Source of the DNA: Geomonas oryzae | GTDB taxonomy: Bacteria > Desulfobacterota > Desulfuromonadia > Geobacterales > Geobacteraceae | Reading direction: 5' to 3' | Assembly (NCBI RefSeq): GCF_004117875.1 | Contig: NZ_RAHW01000006.1 | Span: 310,001 to 374,000 of the forward strand | DNA length: 64,000 bases | Part shown: piece after piece, positions 12,084 through 20,510 of the stretch | Layout of the letters: each line of letters begins with the position of its first letter | How positions within the stretch are numbered: position 1 is the first letter of the stretch | The notes under the pieces: model-generated | What the model saw: only the letters and a program-made list of their open reading frames with translations | Database searches by the model: none | Told to the model about the DNA's origin: nothing | Program-made: the position numbers and the translations under genes

Positions 12084-12091
12084 TTAATAAG

Positions 12092-12139
12092 AAAGGGCAA
12101 AAACCTTGACACTCTTTGCCCTTTATGCTAGCTTTTTTT
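12092..12139 (+). terminator. Hairpin terminator after the serine hydrolase
   Basis: Ten-bp arms AAAGGGCAAA (12092-12101) and TTTGCCCTTT (12115-12124) surround a 13-base loop. A seven-T tract follows at 12133-12139, eight bases after the stem. The loop contains the TTGACA box of a possible promoter for the next gene, so terminator and promoter may overlap. Confidence 0.5.
12106..12134 (+). promoter_or_regulatory. Possible sigma-70 promoter for the receiver-domain gene
   Basis: TTGACA at 12106-12111 is followed 17 bases later by TAGCTT at 12129-12134. The -35 is perfect and the -10 is weak. It would give a leader of about 180 bases before the ATG at 12322; this leader (12140-12321) is AT-rich, has a small AGAACC/GGTTCT stem near 12212-12242 and no recognisable riboswitch. 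Confidence 0.3.
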
Positions 12140-12321
12140 ACCATTTTGGCTTGATACTGGATATATTTGCGCTCACTTAGCAGACTGTCTTTCCTGTCAG
12201 ACCAGACACAGAAAGAACCTTTGATCCTGCTTTGCGGTTCTCTATGTCTTAGCCGCTCGGCATGACATTTTCAGTGCAAGATAACTCCTATAGATAAGCT
12301 TCCTAGTTACAGGGGGAATCG

Positions 12322-13638
12322 ATGGGCAACAGACTGCTCCTCGCCGATGACAGCATCACTATCCAGAAGGTCGTGGCGATCATCTTCGCCAATGAGGAGT
12401 TTGAACTTACCGTTGTCGATAACGGTACTGCTGCCCTTGAAAAGGCGCGGGAGATGAAACCCGACGTGATGCTCGTCGACGCGCTCATGCCGGGCAAGAC
12501 CGGCTACGAGGTCTGCGCCGAGATCCGCCGCGATCCGGTGCTAGGCGCCGTTCCCGTCATCCTCCTGATCGGCGCCTTCGAGCCGCTCGACGAAGAGAAG
12601 TCCCGCCAGTGCGGCGCCGATGCCACCATCTCGAAGCCGTTCGAGTCGCAGCAGCTGATCGACCGGGTAAAGGAGATGCTGGAACTCGGCAAGACCCGCA
12701 AGACCGCTCCCCCCGTTGCAGCCCAGCCCGCTCCCGCAGCGGAAGAGATCTGGGGTGATCTCTCCTCGTTTGACGCCATGGCGCAGCCGGCACCCGCTGC
12801 CGCCGCACCCGTTGCCGCGCCTGCCGCCGCACCTGCTGCGGCACCTGCGGACGAGAACCTCTGGGAAGGGGTCACCGCTGCCGCAGAGCCCGCATGGGAG
12901 CTCCCCGCGGTCGAGGAACCGGCCTGGGAAGCGCCGCCGGCACCGGCACAGCCCGCCGCCGTAGCGCCCGCCGCTGCGGTGGAGATGGTTGAGGCGACCA
13001 TGGAAGACGATCTCTGGGGAGCCTTTGAACTGGAAGAGGAGGCCCCGGCCGCACCTGCAGCATCCCCGGCCCAGCTTTTCGGGGTCGTTGAGCCGGAGGC
13101 CGAGTACGAGGCCGAGGAGATCTTCAGCTTCGACGAGGCGGAAGAAATCGAGGAGACCGGCCCGCCGCTCGACCTCGAGGAACCGGTCGTCGATTCTTCG
13201 CTCACCGTTTCCGAGGAGGAGTTCTTCGCCTTTGCCGAGGAGCCCGAGCCGGCAGCGGCGGTCCCCGCCGAGGCCGAAGCGGAAGCCGAGGCCGCTGCCT
13301 TCGGAGTCCCCGAGTACGAGGCGTTCGAGTTCGGACTCGAGGAGCCCGCACCCGAGGCCGCGCCTGCCGCACCTGTTGCCGCCGCGCAAGTGGCACCGGT
13401 TGTCCCCGCGGCACCCGCTGCACCTGCCGCTCCGGCGGTCGCCGCACCCGTCCAGGCGCCCCCCGCGGCCGTAGCGCCCGCAGCGGTCCCTGAACTGACC
13501 GAGGACCAACTGGTCGCCGCACTCTCCAAGGTATCGCGCGAGGTGATCGAGCGAATCGTGTGGGAAGTGGTGCCCGACCTGGCGGAAGTGATCATCAAGG
13601 AAGAGATCCGCAAGCTGAAGAGCGGCGTACGCGGTTAA
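12322..13638 (+). CDS. Receiver-domain protein with long Ala/Pro/Glu linker and conserved C-terminal helix
   Basis: 438-aa protein. A CheY-like receiver spans about 3-118, with acidic residues D9/D10, the phospho-acceptor D53 (VMLVDALMPG) and the lysine of SKPF. It is followed by about 260 residues of low-complexity Ala/Pro/Glu sequence containing repeated acidic-aromatic islands of the type (D/E)(N/D)LW(E/G) and EE(I/F)F. The last 50 residues are again well ordered: a helical segment that includes VSREVIERIVWEVVPDLAEVIIKEEI. No DNA-binding or enzymatic output domain is present. This layout (receiver, Pro-rich linker, short amphipathic end) recalls deltaproteobacterial polarity and motility regulators, so a scaffold role is suggested but unproven. 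No kinase is adjacent. Confidence 0.85.
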   Translation: MGNRLLLADDSITIQKVVAIIFANEEFELTVVDNGTAALEKAREMKPDVMLVDALMPGKTGYEVCAEIRRDPVLGAVPVILLIGAFEPLDEEKSRQCGADATISKPFESQQLIDRVKEMLELGKTRKTAPPVAAQPAPAAEEIWGDLSSFDAMAQPAPAAAAPVAAPAAAPAAAPADENLWEGVTAAAEPAWELPAVEEPAWEAPPAPAQPAAVAPAAAVEMVEATMEDDLWGAFELEEEAPAAPAASPAQLFGVVEPEAEYEAEEIFSFDEAEEIEETGPPLDLEEPVVDSSLTVSEEEFFAFAEEPEPAAAVPAEAEAEAEAAAFGVPEYEAFEFGLEEPAPEAAPAAPVAAAQVAPVVPAAPAAPAAPAVAAPVQAPPAAVAPAAVPELTEDQLVAALSKVSREVIERIVWEVVPDLAEVIIKEEIRKLKSGVRG

Positions 13639-13671
13639 AGCGGGCGTCGTACGCGCATCCGCTTATGAAAC

Positions 13672-13696
13672 AGGGGATTTCACGATCCCCTTTTTT
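13672..13696 (+). terminator. Intrinsic terminator
   Basis: AGGGGAT, a six-base loop, ATCCCCT and a run of six Ts lie 34 bases after the receiver-domain gene stop codon. Confidence 0.75.
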
Positions 13697-13716
13697 CATA
13701 GCTGCAGCCTGAAACG

Positions 13717-13815
13717 TTCCCGCCCCCGGAGGGGGAGGGACAGGGAGGGGGTGCGCAGCGGCTGACCGGTTGTTCTTTTCCCCCCTCCCAACCTCCCCCC
13801 TCCAGGGGGAGGAGT
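13717..13815. repeat. Inverted pair of G/C-run intergenic elements before valS
   Basis: The left part (CCCGCCCCCGGAGGGGGAGG then ACAGGGAGGGGG) and the right part (CCCCCCTCCCAACC then CTCCCCCCTCCAGGGGGAGG) are reverse complements of each other with a few changes. They match the element at 5892-5940. Together they could form a large hairpin in the valS leader. The valS ATG follows at 13875 with weak ribosome-binding signals. Confidence 0.55.
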
Positions 13816-13874
13816 GTTATGAAGCAAGTTTCGCGGGGAGCCCCGCCGAGCATTTTCCCAATGAGGTAGATTAG

Positions 13875-16541
13875 ATGGCAAACAAAGAGCTGGAAAAGGT
13901 TTACGAGCCGAAAAGCGTTGAGCAGAAGTGGTACCAGGAGTGGGAAGGGAGGGGTTACTTCCATGCCTCCGTCCCGTCGGACAAGCCGGGCTACTCCATA
14001 GTCATCCCCCCGCCGAACATCACCGGCGTGCTCCACATGGGGCACGCCCTGAACAATACCCTGCAGGACATCCTGTGCCGCTGGAAGAGGATGAGCGGTT
14101 ACAACGTGCTCTGGATGCCGGGCACGGACCACGCGGGCATCGCCACCCAGAACGTCGTCGAGCGCCAGCTGGCAGCCGAGAAAAAGGACCGCTTCGAACT
14201 CGGCCGCGAGGCGTTCATCGAGCGCGTCTGGCAGTGGAAGGGCGAATCCGGCGGCCAGATCATCGGGCAGTTGAAGCGCCTGGGCGCCTCCTGCGACTGG
14301 GAGCGCGAGCGCTTCACCATGGATGCCGGTCTTTCCAAGGCGGTGCGCGAGGTCTTCGTGCGCCTGTACGAAGAGAAGCTCATCTACCGCGACAACCGCC
14401 TGATCAACTGGTGCCCGCGCTGCCACACCGCGCTCTCCGACATCGAGGTCGAGCACGAGGAGAAGGCGGGGCACCTGTGGCATCTGCGCTACCCGGTGGT
14501 TGGCACCGACGAGCACGTCATCGTCGCCACCACCCGTCCCGAAACCATGCTAGGCGACACCGCCGTAGCGGTGCACCCCGAGGACGAGCGTTACAGCCAC
14601 CTGATCGGCAAGATGGTCATGCTTCCGCTGGTGAACCGTGAAATCCCGGTCATCGCCGACGATTACGTCGACCGCGAGTTCGGCACCGGCGTTGTGAAGA
14701 TCACCCCGGCGCACGACTTCAACGACTTCGAGATGGGACTTAGGCACAACCTCGACCGCATCAACGTCTTCGACGAGTCCGGCGTGGTGAACGCGGCCGG
14801 CAAGCAGTACGAGGGGATGGACCGCTTCGCAGCGAGAAAGCAGGTGGTGGCGGACCTCGAGGCGGCCGGGCTTCTCGAGAAGATCCAGGACCACGGCCTC
14901 TCCGTTGGCGGCTGCTACCGCTGCAAGACCGTCGTCGAGCCGTACATGTCGCTGCAGTGGTACGTGAAGGTGGGGCCGCTCGCGGAGCGGGCACTCGCCG
15001 CGGTCAAAGACGGCCGCACCAAGATCGTGCCGCAGCAGTGGGAAAACACCTATTACGACTGGATGGAGAACATCCGTGACTGGTGCATTTCGCGCCAGAT
15101 CTGGTGGGGACACCGCATCCCGGCCTGGTACTGCGACCACTGCGGCCACATCACCGTGGCGAAGGAAGACCCGACTTCGTGCAGCCAGTGCGGCTCCGAC
15201 GAGATCCGCCAGGAGACCGACGTGCTTGACACCTGGTTCTCCTCGGCGCTTTGGCCCTTCTCCACCATGGGGTGGCCGGAGAAGACCCCGGAGCTCGCCG
15301 CCTTCTACCCGACCTCGTGCCTCGTCACCGGTTTCGACATCCTCTTCTTCTGGGTCGCCCGCATGATGATGATGGGGCTGCACTTCATGGACGAGGTCCC
15401 CTTCACCGACGTCTACATCCATGCCCTCGTGCGCGACGCGCAGGGGCAGAAGATGTCCAAGTCCAAGGGGAACGTCATCGACCCGCTTACCGTGATCGAT
15501 GCCTACGGCACCGACGCCTTCCGCTTCACCCTGGCCGCCTTCGCGGCGCAAGGGCGCGACATCAAGCTCGCCGAGGAGAGGATCGCAGGCTACCGCAACT
15601 TCGCCAACAAGATCTGGAACGCCTCGCGCTTCGCCATGATGAACCTGGAAGGGTTCGACCCGAACAAGGTTGACGCGGCATCCTTGAAGCTTTCCAACGC
15701 CGACCGCTGGATCCTGTACCGCCTGAACGAGGCGGCCGCCTCGGTCGACTCGGCCCTCGAAGGTTTCCGTTTCAACGAGGCGGCGAGCGAGCTGTACCGC
15801 TTCACCTGGAGCGAGTTCTGCGACTGGTATATCGAACTCGCCAAGGACGATCTCTACAAAGGGGACGCCGAGCGTCAGGCCGCGGCCAAGTACGTGCTCT
15901 GGCTCGTGCTCGAGAACCTCTTGCGCCTTCTGCACCCGTTCATGCCGTTCATCACCGAAGAGATCTGGCAGGCGCTTCCGAAGAAGGACGGGGCGGCCGA
16001 CTCCATCATGATCTCCGACTTCCCGACCCCGTGCGAGGAGTGGAAGGGTTACGCCGCGGCCGCCTCCGAGATGGAGCTGGTCATGGAAGTGATCAAGGGG
16101 ATCAGGAACATCCGGGGTGAGATGGAAGTGGCGCCCAGCAAGCAAATCGCCGCCATTCTCGACTGCAAGTCTGAGGGAAGCCTCGCGCTTTTGAAGAAGA
16201 ACGAAGTCTACGTGATGAGCCTTGCGCGCCTTTCCGACCTCGCCATCGGCCAGGGGATCGAGCGTCCCGCCGAGGCCTCGCTGCAGGTGGCGGGCGACGT
16301 CGAGATCATCGTTCCGCTGAAGGGGCTCGTGAACGTCGAGGAAGAGGAGAAGCGTCTCGGCAAGGAGATCGCGAAGATCGAGAAGGACATCGAGTTCCTG
16401 TCCAAGAAGCTCGCCAACCCGAGCTTTGTCGAGCGCGCGCCGGCCGACGTGGTCGAGAAGGAGCGCGAGAAGATCGCCGAGTTCGAGAACAAGAAGAAGC
16501 TCCTGGAGGAAAGCCTGGAGAAGATCCAGAGGCTGAAGTAG
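13875..16541 (+). CDS. valS: Valyl-tRNA synthetase ValS
   Basis: 888-aa class I aminoacyl-tRNA synthetase that charges tRNA-Val in the cytoplasm. The HIGH motif appears as H54-M-G-H57 in GVLHMGHALN and the KMSKS motif at 526-530. The connective editing domain lies between them (ATTRPETMLGDTAVAVHP). A zinc-binding type insert is suggested by CDHCGH and CSQCGS around 420-440. The C-terminal anticodon-binding domain is followed by a coiled coil (about 820-888, EEEKRLGKEIAKIEKDIEFL), as is normal for ValS. Length is typical. It sits directly upstream of pilD with only a hairpin repeat between. Confidence 0.98.
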   Translation: MANKELEKVYEPKSVEQKWYQEWEGRGYFHASVPSDKPGYSIVIPPPNITGVLHMGHALNNTLQDILCRWKRMSGYNVLWMPGTDHAGIATQNVVERQLAAEKKDRFELGREAFIERVWQWKGESGGQIIGQLKRLGASCDWERERFTMDAGLSKAVREVFVRLYEEKLIYRDNRLINWCPRCHTALSDIEVEHEEKAGHLWHLRYPVVGTDEHVIVATTRPETMLGDTAVAVHPEDERYSHLIGKMVMLPLVNREIPVIADDYVDREFGTGVVKITPAHDFNDFEMGLRHNLDRINVFDESGVVNAAGKQYEGMDRFAARKQVVADLEAAGLLEKIQDHGLSVGGCYRCKTVVEPYMSLQWYVKVGPLAERALAAVKDGRTKIVPQQWENTYYDWMENIRDWCISRQIWWGHRIPAWYCDHCGHITVAKEDPTSCSQCGSDEIRQETDVLDTWFSSALWPFSTMGWPEKTPELAAFYPTSCLVTGFDILFFWVARMMMMGLHFMDEVPFTDVYIHALVRDAQGQKMSKSKGNVIDPLTVIDAYGTDAFRFTLAAFAAQGRDIKLAEERIAGYRNFANKIWNASRFAMMNLEGFDPNKVDAASLKLSNADRWILYRLNEAAASVDSALEGFRFNEAASELYRFTWSEFCDWYIELAKDDLYKGDAERQAAAKYVLWLVLENLLRLLHPFMPFITEEIWQALPKKDGAADSIMISDFPTPCEEWKGYAAAASEMELVMEVIKGIRNIRGEMEVAPSKQIAAILDCKSEGSLALLKKNEVYVMSLARLSDLAIGQGIERPAEASLQVAGDVEIIVPLKGLVNVEEEEKRLGKEIAKIEKDIEFLSKKLANPSFVERAPADVVEKEREKIAEFENKKKLLEESLEKIQRLK

Positions 16542-16552
16542 CAATTACCGTT

Positions 16553-16601
16553 TTTGTCGGACCGGTCAGACTAGTCCGACCAGTCCGACTGGTCCGACAA
16601 A
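16553..16601. repeat. GTCGGAC-type hairpin between valS and pilD
   Basis: Twenty-base arms (16553-16572 and 16582-16601) built from GTCGGAC/GTCCGAC units pair with one G-U and one A-C position around a nine-base loop. The unit GTCCGAC also recurs in the loop. It lies 11 bases after the valS stop codon. It could end the valS transcript, but no long T tract follows, so a REP-like element is equally possible. Confidence 0.6.
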
Positions 16602-16620
16602 TACAACGTAAGAGGTCGCA

Positions 16621-17442
16621 TTGACGCCCTATATTACCTACGCCTTTTTCGCCTTCCTTTTGGGGGCCGTGGTCGGCTCCTTCCTGAACGTCTGCATATG
16701 CCGGATGCCGCATGGCGAGTCGGTGGTGTCGCCGCCGTCGCACTGCCCTAAGTGCGACTACCAGATCCGCTGGTACGACAATATCCCGATCCTCAGCTAC
16801 CTGGCACTGGGCGGCAAGTGCCGCTCCTGCGGTACGCGCATTTCGATCCAGTACCCGCTCGTCGAACTCTTGAACGGGCTTTTAGCGCTCGCCCTTTTCG
16901 TCAAGTTCTTCCCCCCTGCCTTCATGAACATGGCGCCGCTTCAGGCGATGGGGCGGCCAGCTTTCTATTTCATCGTTCTCTTCGCGTTCTGCTGTGCTCT
17001 CGTCGTGATAACCTTCATCGACCTCGAACACCAGATCATCCCGGATACGATCTCGCTCCCCGGCATCGTCGTCGGTTTCCTGGTTTCCTTCTTCATCCCG
17101 CACATCGGCTGGCTCAACTCGCTGATCGGCATCGTGGCCGGCGGCGGAAGCCTGCTCCTAATCGCCTGGATCTACCAGGCCGTCGCCAAGAAGGACGGCA
17201 TGGGCGGTGGCGACATCAAGCTGCTGGCCATGATGGGGGCGTTCCTCGGATGGAAATCGATCCTCTTCATCATCTTCGTCTCGTCGCTCTTGGGCTCCGT
17301 GATCGGCGTCACCCTGATGGCGATAAGGAAGAAGGACTCCACCCTCGCCATACCCTTCGGCCCCTTCCTGGCCGGCGCCGCCGTTCTCTACATCTTCTAC
17401 GGCCGACGCATCATCAGCTGGTACCTGAACATGGGAGGGTGA
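16621..17442 (+). CDS. pilD: Prepilin peptidase/N-methyltransferase PilD
   Basis: 273-aa inner-membrane aspartic protease that removes the short leader of type IV pilins and pseudopilins and methylates the new N-terminus. The cytoplasmic zinc-type domain has two CxxC pairs, C42/C45 (CPKC) and C67/C70 (CRSC). The two catalytic aspartates are visible at D134 (FIDLEHQIIPD) and D198 in the signature GMGGGDIK. Seven to eight hydrophobic helices are apparent. The start is TTG with AAGAGG upstream. It is the first gene of the pilus region, and its substrates are surely the eight prepilin-like proteins encoded downstream. Confidence 0.96.
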   Translation: MTPYITYAFFAFLLGAVVGSFLNVCICRMPHGESVVSPPSHCPKCDYQIRWYDNIPILSYLALGGKCRSCGTRISIQYPLVELLNGLLALALFVKFFPPAFMNMAPLQAMGRPAFYFIVLFAFCCALVVITFIDLEHQIIPDTISLPGIVVGFLVSFFIPHIGWLNSLIGIVAGGGSLLLIAWIYQAVAKKDGMGGGDIKLLAMMGAFLGWKSILFIIFVSSLLGSVIGVTLMAIRKKDSTLAIPFGPFLAGAAVLYIFYGRRIISWYLNMGG

Positions 17443-17453
17443 GCGCGGCTGCC

Positions 17454-18917
17454 ATGAAACCTCTCCGTTTCAGCCTCACCTTCTACATCCTTTCCGCCGT
17501 GAGCCTGCTGCTCGTGCTCGCATGGCTACTCCTCTCGCTGATCTCCTTCAAGACCGCAGAAAAAGACCTGCTGACCCAGAAAGGGGAAGACACCCGGCTT
17601 CTTCTGGGCGCCATCGTCTCCGTCCTGCCGCGTCCCTTGGCCCCGCCCGACCCGCAAAGCTCGGTGGCGCGGTATCTGGAACAGCTGAGGCAGGACGGCA
17701 GCTTCGAGGGGCTCCTCGTGGTGGACGACACCTTGCGTCGGCTCTACACCTATCCTGCCGCCAGTGCGGTCGACGACGGTCTTCTCAGCGTTTTGAAGAA
17801 CGGGCGCACGCTCTTTCAAATCTCTCCCGATCATGCCACGTGCCGCTCATACTCACCGATCCTCGAGCAGGGCAAGGTCGTCGGGGCCGCCCGGCTTACG
17901 CTGTCGCTTCGTCCCGCACAGGAGCGGCTCTCCTCGTCGCGCCGTCTTTTTCTCGCTTACTTCGCCCTGGATTTCCTGCTGCTGCTGGTGCTCGGATCCT
18001 ATCTGCTTTCCCGCACCGTGGTCACTCCATTCAAGAAACTACTCCAAGCCACCCGGAGGATCACCGCCGGAGACCTCGGCGTTTCCGTGAACGTGGCGGG
18101 GAGCGCCGAGGTCGCAGAGCTCTCCGAGGCATTCAACAGCATGCTGGTGGCGTTAAGGGAGAAGAGGGTGGAGGTCGAGGAGAAGGTAGCCGCGCTGACC
18201 TGGGCCAACAAGGAACTGGTCGAGGCGCGCAGCGAGGCGGTTCGATCCGAGAAGATGGCCTCCGTGGGGCTTTTGGCCGCGGGTATGGCGCACGAAATCG
18301 GTACCCCGCTTGCGGCGATCATGGGGTACAGTGCGATCCTAGCCGAGGACCTTGCCGCTGACCCGGAAAAGGCGGATTATCTGCGGCGGATCACCGAGGA
18401 ATCGCAGCGCATCGACCGGATCGTCAGGGGGCTTTTGGACTACGCCCGCCCGAAGAACGCGCAGCGCGAAGAGGTGGTGGTCCGCACTCTGCTGGAAAAG
18501 GTGGTCGAACTGCTTTCTCCCCAGGGGGTGTTGAAGCATCTGGAGGTGTCGATCGAGGTCGAGGCGGGCCTCCCGTTGATTTTTGCCGATCCTTATCAGC
18601 TGGAGCAGTTGCTGATCAACCTGATTATGAATGCGAGAGACGCCATGCCGCGGGGCGGGAAGCTGTGGCTAAAGGGGAGCAGTCGAGGAGCCGATGTAGT
18701 CGTCGAGGTGATCGACAGCGGCCACGGCATGCCGCCCGAACACATAGGAAAGGTGTTCGACCCGTTCTTCACCACGAAGGAGCCCGGGAAAGGGACGGGG
18801 CTGGGTTTGGCCATTGCCGCCCGCATTGCGGAATCCTGCGGCGGCAAGCTCGAGGCCCAGAGCGAGCAGGGTAAAGGAAGCCGCTTCATCCTGACCCTTC
18901 CGGCGAAGGCAGGGTAG
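17454..18917 (+). CDS. Membrane sensor histidine kinase of the pilus region
   Basis: 487-aa kinase. Membrane helices lie at about 8-30 and 164-186 with a periplasmic sensor region of about 130 residues between them. A HAMP domain (about 187-240), a short coiled coil, a HisKA domain with H280 (GMAHEIGTPLAAI) and a HATPase domain ([26 protein letters not shown]) follow. The open frame extends far upstream antisense to nothing and in another frame of pilD; the ATG at 17454, 11 bp after the pilD stop, is chosen because the first membrane helix begins right there. It is followed 20 bp later by its sigma-54 regulator. The pair resembles PilS/PilR in position and layout but lacks PilS's six membrane helices, so I leave it unnamed. 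Confidence 0.92.
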   Translation: MKPLRFSLTFYILSAVSLLLVLAWLLLSLISFKTAEKDLLTQKGEDTRLLLGAIVSVLPRPLAPPDPQSSVARYLEQLRQDGSFEGLLVVDDTLRRLYTYPAASAVDDGLLSVLKNGRTLFQISPDHATCRSYSPILEQGKVVGAARLTLSLRPAQERLSSSRRLFLAYFALDFLLLLVLGSYLLSRTVVTPFKKLLQATRRITAGDLGVSVNVAGSAEVAELSEAFNSMLVALREKRVEVEEKVAALTWANKELVEARSEAVRSEKMASVGLLAAGMAHEIGTPLAAIMGYSAILAEDLAADPEKADYLRRITEESQRIDRIVRGLLDYARPKNAQREEVVVRTLLEKVVELLSPQGVLKHLEVSIEVEAGLPLIFADPYQLEQLLINLIMNARDAMPRGGKLWLKGSSRGADVVVEVIDSGHGMPPEHIGKVFDPFFTTKEPGKGTGLGLAIAARIAESCGGKLEAQSEQGKGSRFILTLPAKAG

Positions 18918-18937
18918 GCGGGGAGAAGGAGCAGCAT

Positions 18938-20308
18938 TTGATCGAGAAGAAGAAAATCCTGGTTGTGGACGATGAGGAAAACCTGCGTCACATGCTGCAG
19001 GTCCTGCTCAAAAAGCAGGGATACCTGGTGGAGCAGGCGCCGGACGGCGCCGACGCCCTCACCAAGGCGCGCGAGGGGAACTACTCCTTCATCCTCTGCG
19101 ACATCCGCATGCCGGTCATGGACGGCAAAAGCTTTCTCACCGCCTGCACCAAAGCGGGCGTCGGCGCCACGGTGATCATGATGTCCGCCTACGGCACCGT
19201 CGATGACGCCATCGAGTGCATGAAGCTTGGGGCCTACGACTACATCTCCAAACCTTTCAACAGCGACGAGGTCGCGCTGGTCCTGAAAAAGGCCGAGGAG
19301 CGCGAGCGCCTGAAGGACGAAAACCGCCGCCTGCGCGAGGAGGTGGGGCGCGGCAGCACCCTTTCGGAGATCATCACCCGCAACGCGCGGATGTCCGAGA
19401 TCATGCAGCTCGTCAAAAAACTCTCCGAGCATAAAACCACCGTCCTTATCCAGGGCGAATCCGGTACCGGAAAGGAACTCATCGCCCGCGCCCTGCACAA
19501 CTGCGGCTCGCGCAGAGAAGGCCCCTTCGTTGCCGTCAACTGCGGTGCCATACCGGCATCCCTTCTTGAAAGCGAACTATTCGGTCACGTCAGGGGGGCC
19601 TTCACCGACGCAAGCTACGACAAGGTGGGGCTTTTCGAAGAGGCGGATGGCGGCACCCTTTTTCTGGACGAGATCGCCGAGCTGCCGCTGCCTCTGCAAG
19701 TGAAACTTTTACGCGTGCTCCAGGAAGGTGAGATCCGCCGGGTAGGCGGGGCGGCCGCCACGAAGGTCGACGTTCGGGTGGTGTCCGCGACGAGCCGCGA
19801 CCTCGTTCAGGAGGTCGCCGACGGGAAGTTCCGGGAGGACCTCTACTTCCGGCTCAACGTCTTCGCCCTTTCTCTCCCCCCGCTGCGTGCGCGTATCGAG
19901 GATGTGCCTCTTCTGGTCGAGCATTTCCTGCAGAAGTACGGCGCGCTGATGGGAAAGCCGGGGGTGCGCCCCACGCCCGAGGCCCTGCAGGCGCTGGTGC
20001 ACTACCGCTGGCCGGGCAACGTACGGGAACTCGAAAACTGCATGGAGCGCGGTCTGGTCCTTTGCGAGGGGGGCGCTCTCGGACTGGCGGCCCTCCCCGA
20101 GGTGGTGCGCGAGGAAGCGGGTCTTGGACGGTCGCTGCCCGAGCTGCCCGATTCGCTCTCCATCAAGAAAGGGGCGGAAGCGCTGGAGCGCCGTCTCATA
20201 GTGCGCGCTCTCGAACAGACGGGAGGCAACCGCACCCATGCGGCGCGCCTGCTCGAGATAAGCCATCGCGCCCTTTTGTACAAGCTGAAGGAGTACGATC
20301 TCGGTTAG
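18938..20308 (+). CDS. Sigma-54-dependent response regulator of the pilus region
   Basis: 456-aa NtrC-family activator. The receiver domain (1-120) has D11/D12 and phospho-acceptor D55 (FILCDIRMPVMDG). The AAA+ domain has Walker A GESGTGKE near 172 and a Walker B ending FLDEIAELP. The sigma-54 contact loop reads GAFTDA (residues 220-225) and not GAFTGA, a substitution at the second glycine (D224). A Fis-like helix-turn-helix ends the protein (GNRTHAARLLEISHRALLYKL). The start is TTG with GAAGGAG eight bases upstream. It lies 20 bp after its probable kinase and upstream of the pilY1/pilin genes, so regulation of those genes is the natural inference. Confidence 0.93.
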   Translation: MIEKKKILVVDDEENLRHMLQVLLKKQGYLVEQAPDGADALTKAREGNYSFILCDIRMPVMDGKSFLTACTKAGVGATVIMMSAYGTVDDAIECMKLGAYDYISKPFNSDEVALVLKKAEERERLKDENRRLREEVGRGSTLSEIITRNARMSEIMQLVKKLSEHKTTVLIQGESGTGKELIARALHNCGSRREGPFVAVNCGAIPASLLESELFGHVRGAFTDASYDKVGLFEEADGGTLFLDEIAELPLPLQVKLLRVLQEGEIRRVGGAAATKVDVRVVSATSRDLVQEVADGKFREDLYFRLNVFALSLPPLRARIEDVPLLVEHFLQKYGALMGKPGVRPTPEALQALVHYRWPGNVRELENCMERGLVLCEGGALGLAALPEVVREEAGLGRSLPELPDSLSIKKGAEALERRLIVRALEQTGGNRTHAARLLEISHRALLYKLKEYDLG

Positions 20309-20510
20309 CCGTCCGTCCAGTGCCAATTTTTTGCGGAGTCTGCGGCTCTGCTATGAAAAAAATGCGTACATTTCCGGTTGCAGCCGTGGTATGGTATGGC
20401 GCAACTGTGCGGTTTGAGGCCGAAACGATGACGGGCCGATGTGCCGTAGTTAGAGGCATGGTTGTTGCTGCCAACCCCGGGGCAATAAAAATCACGTATG
20501 AGGTGTACTG

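Noticed and set aside
12504-13613. Antisense frames over the Ala/Pro linker region
   Set aside because: Ser/Ala/Gly-rich products are the mirror image of the repetitive Ala/Pro/Glu codons.
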